Positions 51,430-61,000 of a stretch of 64,000 bases of DNA are shown one piece after another. Numbering within the stretch: position 1 is the stretch's first letter; the number at the start of each line of letters is the position of its first letter. A program made the translations under genes and the position numbers. This DNA is from CAZADA01 sp964483775 (GTDB lineage Bacteria; Pseudomonadota; Alphaproteobacteria; Caulobacterales; Maricaulaceae), in the NCBI GenBank assembly GCA_964483775.1, contig CAZADA010000001.1:1-64000 (forward strand). Direction: 5' to 3'. The notes beneath the pieces were generated by a model that had not been told where the DNA came from, did no database searches, and was given only the letters and a program-made list of their open reading frames with translations.

Positions 51430-53253
51430 ATGGCCGTCACATTGGTCGCCGCTGCTGGAGTGATGGTTGCAGCGCTGACTTTGTTGGCGCTTTTGGCGTT
51501 TGTCGCCAACCGGGTCTTGCCTGAGCGTTGGGTCAAGGAGCGCCATGACATCGCCCTTGTCGCCTTTTTCCTCGCCCCGGTGGTGTTCATCCTCGCAGCG
51601 ACGCCCGCCCCGCCAAAGCCACAAGAGGTCGAGGCCGCGGCAACCCAAGCGGGCGAGGCGGCCCCCGAAACGGCGCGCCCATCATCACGCCAGGCGGCTG
51701 AGCCATCGCCCGTCCGCGAGCCATCGCGTTGGTCGCGATCCGAGCGCCCCAACCCTCCGCAGGCCATAGCCGAACCCCAAACCGTGGTGGTGACGCGGCG
51801 AGAGCCCGCCCCCCGGCCGCGTGTGCTGGCCGCGCCCCGTCCCGCCCCAGCGCCGCAAGCGGATCGGACCGAGCGCGCCGCGCCGGACGTTGAGGCGGGC
51901 CCAACGGCTGAACGGGTCGGCGAACAGCCGGCCCAAGTTTCGACCCCCGCCGAGGGTTCGACCGGTGAACCGCCAGCCTGGCGCCGAGCGCTGCAATCGA
52001 CATGGATGGCGGGTGTCTTGCTTGGCGTGTGGGCGCTCGGCGCTATCGTGTGTGGTGTGCGTTTGGCCGCCGATCTCCGGGCGTTGATGGCCCTCAAAGC
52101 CCAAAGCGAGCCCGAGCCCGTTCCAGCCGACGTCGAGCTCTCTCGGTCCGTCGATATCCGCCGATCCTCCGCCATAGCCGCACCCATGTTGGCCGGCTAC
52201 AGTCGCCCCGCCATCCTCGTGCCGCAGGATTTTGAGGTTAGCCCCACCGCGCGCCCAATCCTTGAGCACGAGATCGCCCACCAAGTGCGCCGCGACCATT
52301 GGTGCGCGTTGGCCATGCGGTTGGTGACGGCCGTGTTTTGGTGGGCGCTCCCGCTGCAAGTGCTGGCCCGTCACATCAACCAGACGCGCGAGACGCTGTG
52401 CGACGAACGCGCCGCAGCCATTACGGGCGCGCCGACCCAACTCGCCCATGCCTTGCTCGATGTCGCCGCCCGGCGCGCACGCACGCCCGAGCTCGGCCTG
52501 GCCGCCGCGCCGTCACAATCGGCGCTCGCAGGCAGAGTGCGCTATTTGGCGCGCACCAAAGGCCGCCGCGTGCGCCCCGCGCGTTTCCGTTTGGTGGTTT
52601 TGGCGCCGGCGCTCGCCACGCCCGTCCTCGCCATGACCCCGCAAGTAGGGGCCACTCGGAGCGATCACGCAGCCGACGACGCGGTGCGGTTCGTGGCGCC
52701 GAGCGGCGCCGAACGCTCCATGCACGCTCAGTCCAAGTTGTGGAGCGAGCCTCTCAGCCCCAATCTGGTGGACCAAATCGCTTCGGTGCGCACATCGTCG
52801 GTCGAGCTTTGGTCCATAGGGCACGCCCAAGCCCTGGCTCACACCACAGCGGCGTCAACCGCCGCGCGCCACACCCGCGGCCGGGTCAACCGATCCGTCG
52901 CTGCGACGTTGGGGGACAGCGAACGTCGCAGGCTGCGCCAGTACGGCGTTACGGTCGCCGACGTGGAGGCGTTTCGCGCCGCCGGCCTTGACGATATCTC
53001 CGTGGACGGCGCGATTGAAGCCGCCATTCACGGCGTAACGCCTGAGTATGCGCGCGCCATCGTCGGGCTCGACTTTCCCGAACTGTGCGTGGAGGCGTTG
53101 ATTGAGCTGCGCAGCCTTGGCGTCAGCGCCGATTACATCAAGCAGTTCCGAGAGCTCGGGTACAGTGGTCTCACCCTTGATGAGGTCGCCGCCTATCATC
53201 GTCACGGCGTTGAGCTGCGCGATCTACGCTTGGCCCCGCACGATCCGCCCTAA
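51430..53253 (+). CDS. M56 (BlaR1-like) membrane metalloprotease with C-terminal 29-residue repeats
   Basis: A 607-residue sensor-protease candidate. Membrane helices are predicted near residues 5-28, 42-58, 192-212, 293-312 and 386-402. A Pro/Ala/Arg-rich loop of about 130 residues separates the second and third. The zinc site is RPILEHEIAHQVRRDH (His280, His284) with the E-x-x-C-D-E segment at 321-326. In BlaR1 the last helix is followed by a penicillin-binding sensor; here there are instead about 100 non-repeated residues and then about three copies of a 29-residue repeat (YGVTVADVEAFRAAGLDDIS; IHGVTPEYARAIVGLDFPEL; LGVSADYIKQFRELGYSGLT). The next gene encodes a secreted protein with about twelve copies of the same unit. 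Together with BlaI it should form a proteolytic signalling system whose stimulus is unlikely to be a beta-lactam. Confidence 0.9.
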   Translation: MAVTLVAAAGVMVAALTLLALLAFVANRVLPERWVKERHDIALVAFFLAPVVFILAATPAPPKPQEVEAAATQAGEAAPETARPSSRQAAEPSPVREPSRWSRSERPNPPQAIAEPQTVVVTRREPAPRPRVLAAPRPAPAPQADRTERAAPDVEAGPTAERVGEQPAQVSTPAEGSTGEPPAWRRALQSTWMAGVLLGVWALGAIVCGVRLAADLRALMALKAQSEPEPVPADVELSRSVDIRRSSAIAAPMLAGYSRPAILVPQDFEVSPTARPILEHEIAHQVRRDHWCALAMRLVTAVFWWALPLQVLARHINQTRETLCDERAAAITGAPTQLAHALLDVAARRARTPELGLAAAPSQSALAGRVRYLARTKGRRVRPARFRLVVLAPALATPVLAMTPQVGATRSDHAADDAVRFVAPSGAERSMHAQSKLWSEPLSPNLVDQIASVRTSSVELWSIGHAQALAHTTAASTAARHTRGRVNRSVAATLGDSERRRLRQYGVTVADVEAFRAAGLDDISVDGAIEAAIHGVTPEYARAIVGLDFPELCVEALIELRSLGVSADYIKQFRELGYSGLTLDEVAAYHRHGVELRDLRLAPHDPP

Positions 53254-53337
53254 GCGCTGACCGCCGCCCCAAAAAACGCCCCTTCATTGAACGCTCACAC
53301 CTCTGCGCCGTCCCCTCGCCGCCGAAAGGAGAAACGC

Positions 53338-54849
53338 ATGCCCAACGTCCGCACCCTCGCCAGCGCCGCAGCAGCCCTGGTCGCCATGACCGTGGCCGCA
53401 CCCATGGCTGAAGCCCAAGTGATTGACTGGCGGATCCTGCCGTCCAGCGACTCCGACGGCGACACCATCCACATGTCGATACGGCGCATCACTGAAAACC
53501 AGGGCCAGTCCAACGTTTCGCGCCATTGGTCGATGGCCGAGCTGCAAGGATTGCGGTGGGAAGACGTTCAGCGCGATGACAGCACCGCCGTCGAGTTCAC
53601 CATCGACCGCCCGGCCGGCCGGCTCGATTGTACAGGTTACGTGCAAAATGGCGGCGGCGGCGGTGAGTGCGAGTTCACCGCTTACGATGCGTTCGCCCAA
53701 GCGTTAAGCGCGCGCGGTCTTGATCGTCCCAACGGGCGTGAGTTGTACATGCTCACGCTGACAAACGTAGAGATCGATTGGCTGGACGCCTTCGAGGAGC
53801 GTGGCTATGAGCGCCCCGACCTTGAAACCCTGATCTCCCTCGCGATCCACAAAGCCACGCCCGAGTTTGACAGTGAACTGGCCGCCATCGGCTACCGTCC
53901 AGACGATCTGGACCATTTGGTCGCCTTCAAAATCCATGGCGTCACCGCCGAGCGCATGGGCGGATTTGCTGACTTAGGCGCCCCCTATGACTCCCTCGCC
54001 CCCGATGAGGCGTTGTCGCTGAACATTCATGGTGTGACGCCCGAATTCATTCGCGAAATGCAGGCCGCCGGCTTCGACCGACTGTCCCCCGACCGTCTCA
54101 TGGCTTTCAAGATCCACAATGTCGGTCCCGATTATCTCAGCGCCTTGGCCCAGGCAGGTTATGACGATTTGGACGTCGACGACATTGTGAGCTTCGCCGT
54201 TCACGGCGTTGACGCGGACTATGTCGCCGCGATCGGCGATGCCGGGTATCCCAACCTTGACGCTGATGACATCGTCGGCTTCCGGATCCATGGCGTGAAT
54301 CCTGATCTGGTCCAGCAGTTGGCGCAGGCCGGCTATTCCGATCTCGACGCTGAGGACATTGTGTCGTTTGCGATGCATGGGGTCGACGCCGATTTCATTC
54401 GCGCCGCTCGCGAGTCGGGTTTTGACAATCTGGACGCCGACAAACTCATCGCCTTCAAGATGCACAATGTCGACGCTGATTACATTCGCCAACTCGCCGA
54501 AGCGGGCTTTGATGATTTTGACGCCGAGGAAATCATCAGCTTCGCGATCCACGGCGTTGACGTGGATTTCATTAAGCAGATGCAAGAGGCGGGCTTTGAC
54601 GATCTGGACGTTGGTGATGTCGTTGAGATGCGCATTCACGGCGTGCGCCCCGCCTTTGTGCGCGAGCTCAAAGAGGCTGGCGTTGAAGATTTGGATGCCG
54701 ACACGCTTGTTGAGCTGAGCATCCACGGGATTTCGCCCGAGTACATCCGGGGCTTTACCGATAATGGTCTTGCTGTTCCCTCGGCCGACCGCCTGATCCA
54801 GATGAAGATCGCGGGATTTGACCCGCGCCGACTCACGCGATCCGAGTAG
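53338..54849 (+). CDS. Secreted protein with about twelve 29-residue repeats
   Basis: A 503-residue exported protein behind AAAGGAG. The signal peptide ends at about residue 26 (APMAEAQ). Residues 27-120 form a beta-rich domain with VEFTIDRPAGRLDCTG and NGGGGGECEFTAYDAF (two cysteines). From about residue 140 to the end runs a 29-residue repeat, consensus near IHGVDADYIRQLAEAGFDDL followed by DADDIVSFA; for example IHGVTPEFIREMQAAGFDRL, VHGVDADYVAAIGDAGYPNL and MHNVDADYIRQLAEAGFDDF. The last copy is partial. The repeat is probably a helical hairpin, so the whole would be a solenoid suited to binding. It is acidic overall. It follows the M56 gene by 84 bases. No enzymatic motif is visible. Confidence 0.88.
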   Translation: MPNVRTLASAAAALVAMTVAAPMAEAQVIDWRILPSSDSDGDTIHMSIRRITENQGQSNVSRHWSMAELQGLRWEDVQRDDSTAVEFTIDRPAGRLDCTGYVQNGGGGGECEFTAYDAFAQALSARGLDRPNGRELYMLTLTNVEIDWLDAFEERGYERPDLETLISLAIHKATPEFDSELAAIGYRPDDLDHLVAFKIHGVTAERMGGFADLGAPYDSLAPDEALSLNIHGVTPEFIREMQAAGFDRLSPDRLMAFKIHNVGPDYLSALAQAGYDDLDVDDIVSFAVHGVDADYVAAIGDAGYPNLDADDIVGFRIHGVNPDLVQQLAQAGYSDLDAEDIVSFAMHGVDADFIRAARESGFDNLDADKLIAFKMHNVDADYIRQLAEAGFDDFDAEEIISFAIHGVDVDFIKQMQEAGFDDLDVGDVVEMRIHGVRPAFVRELKEAGVEDLDADTLVELSIHGISPEYIRGFTDNGLAVPSADRLIQMKIAGFDPRRLTRSE

Positions 54850-54940
54850 TGAGGCAAAACAACACTCACTGCAGCAATTCGCAACTGGACGCTCCTTCCT
54901 TTTGCAGGGCACACTGTCGCCATAATTAAGGCAGGACATC

Positions 54941-56783
54941 ATGAAAACTCGAGTATCGCTCCGCGCGCTCAGCGTGGGGCTCGCCGTGAGCGTGGGGATG
55001 AGTGCGGCCGCTTTCGGTCAGTCGAGCACCGAGCCCTATTTCACCGACGCCATCATCTTTGGCGACAGCCTGTCGGATCCGGGCAATCTGCCGGCGCTTA
55101 CCGGCGACCCCAACAATCCGCCCAGCCCGCCTTATTTCGGCAACCGGTTTTCCAACGGCCCGGTGTTCAGCGAGCTGTTCCCCGAATTGCTGGGATTTGA
55201 GGCCACCCGCCAGTTGAACTTCGCCGTGGGCGGCGCCCAGGCCGGTATGACCAACATTGAGCCCGCCCTGTTCGGCACCGGCGTGGAGGCCCAAATCAAC
55301 GGGTATCTGTCCGCCAACCCGACACCGCGCGAAACCGACCTGTTCCAGATCTATGTCGGCGCCAATGACTATTTCGAACAGTTGGCGACCCTGCCCTTCG
55401 TCGATCCGGCTGATGTGCCGAGCCTGGTGCAGGCCGAGGTTAACGAAACCGTGGCCCAGATTGGCGCCAACGCGCAGGCGCTGGTGGCCGCCGGCGCACA
55501 CCAAATGTTGCTGCCCAACCTCCCCAACCTCGGCGCCACGCCACTGTTCAACAGCGTCGGCCAGGCTGAACTGGGCTTCAACTACACACTGCTCCACAAC
55601 ACCGGCATTGCGGGGATCGCCCAGGGCCTCAATGACTCCGGAACCATCGCGTATGTCGTAGACGTCGATGAGATTTTCACCGACATTCTGACCAACCCGT
55701 CCAAATACGGTGTGAGCAACGTGACAACGCCGTGTTTGACGACCATGGGCGTGTGCACGGATCCTGAAACCCGCGTGTTTTTCGATGATGTTCACCCAAC
55801 CGCGCAAGTGCACGCGCTGTTCGCCGCCGCGACCGCCGATACGCTGATCGCCCCACGGACCATCGCCCCACAAGCTGAGGCGAGCTTGGCCTCGGCCCGA
55901 GCCTTCCATAACCGCCTTCGCGGCCCCATCGCCTTGGCCGGAGCTCAGGCCAATGGCGCGCGGTTGTTCGCCGATGTCGCTTACAGCGAGTTTGACCGCG
56001 ACAATCAGAGCTACGCCGTCGGCCACAGCAGCGAAGAAATCGCCGTCTCGATCGGTGTGGTCGGACGCTTTGATGGTCAGCTGACCGTTGGCGCGGTGGG
56101 GCAGGTCCTCAGCGGCGAGACGGACCTGAATGGTGAGTTGGGCGGCTTTGATCGCACGGGGTTGCGCGGCGCTGTGTTCGCGCGCGGCGACGCCGGGCCG
56201 TTCGATCTGTCCGGCGCCGTCTCGATCGGGGTTGACCAACTCAACGATATCGAGCGCGACACCGGCGTGGCCGGCCAGATCTCCACGGGCGAGACGGACG
56301 CCGGCGTGTTCGCCGCCGAGCTCGAGGTGGGCCTACCCCTGGCGCTGTCCGAGACGGCCAGCATCACGCCCTTCGCCCGGGCTTTGGTCGACAGCGTCAG
56401 CATCAACCAATACGACGAGAGCGGCGCCGTCGGCCTGAGCCAGCGCGTGTTTGATGTAGGGCGTGTCGCGATTTGACCTGGAAGTCGGTGCGCGCGGCAT
56501 GCTTCGGCTTGACCGGCTCACCTTCGCCGGTGACGCCGCCTATGTCACAAGCCTCGAAGACCCCGAGGGCGACATCTCGACCGCCCTGCTCAGTGAAGCC
56601 GCCGTGCGGCGGACATTGCCCTTCACCGAGTTTGAAACCGACTACATCAGACTCGGCGGCGATGTATCCCTCGACTTGACCGATGATGTGCGGATCTCAC
56701 TGGGCGCCATCGGCTACACTGGTCGCGATGATGGCGATGAGTTCACCGGCTTCATTCGCTTGTCACGGGCGCTCGGCCAGTAA
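54941..56783 (+). pseudogene. GDSL/SGNH esterase autotransporter, frameshifted
   Basis: A secreted GDSL-type lipase/esterase with a C-terminal autotransporter barrel. A signal peptide (ending AAAFGQ) is followed by IIFGDSLSDPGNLPAL (catalytic serine), GANDYFEQL (the fourth SGNH block) and FFDDVHPTAQVHAL (catalytic Asp and His). The barrel starts near residue 320. At 56459-56461 the frame is broken: with one G removed from GGG, FDVG continues as VSRFDLEVGARGMLRLDRLT to the stop at 56783 and the typical barrel end. As given, translation stops at 56476 and the last strands are lost. A one-base homopolymer error is as likely as a true mutation. Confidence 0.85.
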
Positions 56784-56907
56784 CCCAAGAAGAGGCGACC
56801 CGACGCAGGGAGGCGCATCCGCTGGATCGCGTCTCCCTCGACTGGGCCTTCGACTGGGACCCCGGCGGGGCGGCCTTATACAACGCCCGGAACGCCGCGG
56901 GGCCCGG

Positions 56908-57978
56908 CTACAGCTGAAAGACGATGCGCTGACCTTCGCCAATCTGTTGGAGGCTCACCCGCTCACTGGGCATGGACAGCAGCAACAGCGTCATCTGAAG
57001 GTGCGACAGCCCCTTGGCGCGCTGTGGCGAATGGCAAGGGTCGATGGGCGCTAACAGCTCCTCAATGTCGCGAAGCAACGCTTGGTCGGCGTAGACGGCG
57101 ACCGACACCCCAAGATTGTCGCGCTCCACCCGCACGGCGACGCGCTCAGAGCCTTCGCGCAACGCCAGCACGCCCTGGGCCAAATGCTGAAACGCCAGCG
57201 AGGCCAAGTCCGCCGAGCCGCGATGCCAGAACCAGTCTTTGACCACGTCAATGCGGATCAGCCCGCTATCGTTGGCGTTGGGCTCGTCCTTGGCGCTCGG
57301 TTCATCCAGAAAGCGCACCGCGATGTGCTCATCGCTCACATCCTGAAACGCGTCATGCAAGCCAACCAGCGTCTTGGCGTTCAAATCGCTCTTGGCAAGG
57401 AGCGTCAGCGTGTTGGCCGTATCGAGTAGGCGTTCGGCGCTCTCCGCAGACACTGTGCGCCCGGCTTTGCGCAAATGCTCGGTAAGCTCAGACAGTTCGG
57501 TTTGCATCTGCGCCAGCGGACGCGCAAAGCGCCCCATGGCGGTCTCCGCTTCCAGCGGCGCTGCGTCGCGCATCACCAACACCGGTGCGGCGTGTTGTTC
57601 GGTCCGCGCCCGCGCGTCCACAAGCGCTTGCCACAACACATCCACGTTCAATTTGCGTTTGTCCAAGACCGCTTCGGCGCCGGCCTTCACAGCTCGCCGA
57701 CGGATCGCGTTGGGATCCCCGCCAGTGATGAACATGATGGGCGCCGAAGTGTAACGCCGGACCAGTTCAACATCTTGCTCAACCGAAAGCGCGTCGGGCC
57801 GAATAACGTCAATCAAAAGACAATCGGGATCCGAGTCATTGATCTGGCTATGGAGACCAGTGATGGAGCGACTCAGCGTTAGCTTCAAGCGTCCATCGTC
57901 TTCAGCGAGTGTGCTAAGAACTTCTGCGTCGTTGTCATTGTCTTCGATGTAGTGAACGTGCATATCCCCAGTCCGCAT
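56908..57978 (-). CDS. Response regulator with helical output domain
   Basis: A 356-residue protein. The N-terminal receiver has the acidic pocket in HYIEDNDNDAEVL, the likely phospho-Asp in CLLIDVIRPDALS, the switch threonine in PIMFITGGDPN and the lysine in VLDKRKLN. The remainder (about residues 140-356) is a helical region followed by a mixed domain (RIDVVKDWFWHRGSADLASL and VRVERDNLGVSVAVYADQAL), perhaps a degenerate histidine-kinase-like fold, ending IGEGQRIVFQL. No DNA-binding domain is seen. It is divergent from the large CheB-CheR-kinase fusion and may receive its phosphate. ATG 57963 is an alternative start. Confidence 0.83.
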   Translation of the reverse strand: MRTGDMHVHYIEDNDNDAEVLSTLAEDDGRLKLTLSRSITGLHSQINDSDPDCLLIDVIRPDALSVEQDVELVRRYTSAPIMFITGGDPNAIRRRAVKAGAEAVLDKRKLNVDVLWQALVDARARTEQHAAPVLVMRDAAPLEAETAMGRFARPLAQMQTELSELTEHLRKAGRTVSAESAERLLDTANTLTLLAKSDLNAKTLVGLHDAFQDVSDEHIAVRFLDEPSAKDEPNANDSGLIRIDVVKDWFWHRGSADLASLAFQHLAQGVLALREGSERVAVRVERDNLGVSVAVYADQALLRDIEELLAPIDPCHSPQRAKGLSHLQMTLLLLSMPSERVSLQQIGEGQRIVFQL

Positions 57979-58056
57979 GTTTTCTTAAAGTGCTTGCCGC
58001 CCAAGGTTCATAGACCATACTACCGCGCTGAGTGTGTCCATCAAGGTTTTCATCGT

Positions 58057-61000
58057 ATGCACAAGAAACCCGACTTCGTCATAGGCCTTGGCGCATCGGC
58101 TGGCGGCCTTGAGGCGCTCGAGCGTTTTTTTGACGGCGCGCCAAGCGATTCCGGCGGTGCGTTTGTGGTGGTCATGCACCTTGCGCGCGACTTTAAGAGC
58201 ATGCTCGACGAACTCATGGCCCGCCACACCAAGATGAAGGTCATGCCCGTCGTCGACGGCGCGAAACTGCTGGCAAACTCAGTGTACGTCATCCAACCCG
58301 GCACCACGCTCGAGGTTGCCGGCGACGCCCTTCGTGTGGGCAGCCGCAACGGCAACGCAGCCGCTGGACCGGCGACAACCATCGACCGGCTGTTCGCCTC
58401 GCTGGCCAAGGCGTATGGCCGCGCGGCCGGAGCGGTTGTGTTGTCAGGCTCGGGATCGGATGGGGCGCGTGGCGTGATCGCCATCAGCGATGCGGGCGGA
58501 TTTGCCGCAGCCCAGGCGCCGGAGACGGCCAAGTTCGACTCCATGCCCGTCGCCGCCATCGCAACGGGGGCTGTGCGCGCCGTCGAAGCCCCCGAAGCGC
58601 TGGCCGCCACCGTGCTCGAAGGCCTAACCCTCCCGCAATGGGCGCTTGACGCTGGGTCCGCGGCCGATCAGCCCGGAGCGATGGCCCGCATTGTCAACGC
58701 GGTGTTGGGCGTGTCGAGCCTGGATGCGTCACAATACAAACACTCCACGCTCGAGCGTCGCGTCCACAAACGCATGATGGAGCTGGGGTGCGGTTCGCTC
58801 GCTGAATATGCAGAGAGGATTGACGCACATCCCGAGGAGGCGCGGATACTGTCCGACTCCCTGTTGATCGGCGTGACGCAGTTTTTCCGCGACCCGCAGG
58901 CCTTTGAGGTGATCGGCGAGCAGGTCTTGCCCGAAGTGATCCATCGCGCTCAACTTGAAAAGCGGCCGATCCGCGTTTGGACGCCGGGCTGCGCAACGGG
59001 CGAGGAAGCCTACAGCCTCGCCATGATGTTCGCCGAGAGTTTGCGCGACATCCCACAGAAAATCGATGTCCAGATCTTCGCGACCGACGTCCGCAAGGAG
59101 AACTTGGCCAGTGCGGGGAGGGGAGAATTCACAACCGATCACGTGGCCAGCATCCCCAAGAAGTATCGCGATCGTTGTGTCAGTCAGAAAGATGGCGGGA
59201 ACAACTGGCTGATCGATCCCGCGATACGCAAGATGATTGTGTTTGCTGCACATGACGTTTTGACGAATCCGCCGTTCACAAAGCTTGATATCATTTCGTG
59301 TCGTAATCTGTTGATCTATTTTTCGATCGAAGCTCAACAAAAGGTCTTGAGTAATTTTGCCTTCGGTCTTGTTACCGGCGGGTTTTTGTTTCTGGGGCCG
59401 AGCGAAACCGTCGGCGGCTATCGCGATGCGTTTGAGTTTGTCGACGCGCGCAACCGCATCTTCCGACGCACCCAGGTGAAGCGCTCCCACATCGCCGCCC
59501 TGTCCCAGCCCTGGGATCGTCAACGCCAAGAAGCGGTCCGCCCGCTTGGTCGCGCCACGCCTCGGTTACGCGAGAGCGCTCTGCAGCCGGCTTACGCGGC
59601 CCTGTTGCGCGACTATGCGCCCGCTTGTCTCTTGATGTCCTCTGAGCGCGAATTGCTGCACAGTTTTGGCGAAGCGCGATCGTATCTGCGCCCGCCCGAT
59701 GGGCCGGCCCACCTTGATGTTGCAGGTTTGGTCGATCCTGCCCTGAAGACGCCGATCATCGTCGGCGCCGAACGCGCGCTGCGCGACCGCAAGCCGATCA
59801 GCTTCGGGCGCATCACGTTGAGCGAAGCGCCGCACAACGGCCGGGTCGTCAATCTGACCATACGCCCGCTGCAGAACGATGAGAGCGGCCAACGCTTTGT
59901 GATGGCCGCCATCGAGGACGCCCATATCGCCAGCGAACCGGCCGGGGACGCGGCGACCTTGGTCAACATCGACACCCTGGCCGATGAGCGGATCAAGGAA
60001 CTCGAGCGCGAGCTTGAACACTCCCGTGAGGCGTTGCAGTCGACCATCGAGGAAATCGAATCGACAAACGAAGAGCTGCAGGCGTCCAACGAAGAGTTGA
60101 TGTCCTCCAACGAGGAACTCCAATCAACCAATGAGGAGCTGAGTTCTCTTAATGAGGAATTGTATTCGGTTAATGCAGAATACCACCGTCAGAATGATCA
60201 GCTTGCGCGCTTGAGCGAAGATTTTGACATCCTGTTGCGTTCAACTGAGGTGGGGGTGTTGTTCTTCGATGACGGGCTGAGCATTACCCGGTACACCAGC
60301 TTGGCCGGCCAAGTGTTCAATCTCACCAACGCCGATGTTGGGCGTTCAATCGCGACGTTCCGTTCGCCTTTCCCCAATCTCGACCCCGCCGCCATGCTGA
60401 ACCAGGCGCTCAATGAGGCGGGCGTGGTCGAAACCGAGGTGCTCGACGCCAGCGGCGAGGTGTGGCTTGTGCGCGCCATCGCGCATGAGGGGTCGCGGGG
60501 CGTGGTGATGACCTTAATCAACATTCAGCGACTGAGATCGGCCGAAAGCTCCGCCCGGCGCTCCATGCAAATGCTGCAGTCCATTCGCGAAACCAACCGG
60601 TCTTTTTATCTCGAGTTTGACACCCAGCTGCGCCGCATCACCGATGAGCTGGGTTACGCCGACCATGTCGGCCAGGACCACAAACAGGCCCGAGGGCCTC
60701 TGGCCAACATTCCCGTCCACGCCGACGACGCCGATGAGCTCAAGGCGATCGTCAAGCGCGCGCGCGCGAGCGGCGTTCTGGACGGGCTGGTGCGCCTGTG
60801 GCGCGCGGCCGACCAGCGCCATGAATATGTGCGTCTTGGCGGGCGGCGCGCTGACGACGGCGTTTGGCGCGCCGCGGGCGTTGAGGTCGACGACATTGTG
60901 CGCGCCCGACGCCAAGCCGAAGAACAAGGGGCCATCCTGGAGGCGGTGTTGCGCGCATCGCCATCCATGATCAGCTTCATCGATCGAGACGAGATCATCC

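Noticed and set aside
51430..53253. Naming the M56 protein blaR1 and calling it beta-lactam resistance
   Set aside because: The penicillin-binding sensor domain is missing and no beta-lactamase gene is nearby.
53750..54849. Regular ~87-base periodicity, considered as CRISPR or tandem DNA repeat
   Set aside because: The period equals 29 codons; the units vary at the DNA level and are one open frame with repeated protein motifs, so this is a protein repeat.
54926..56239. 437-codon minus-strand frame opposite the GDSL autotransporter
   Set aside because: Complement of clear esterase and barrel coding sequence; composition is that of an antisense shadow.
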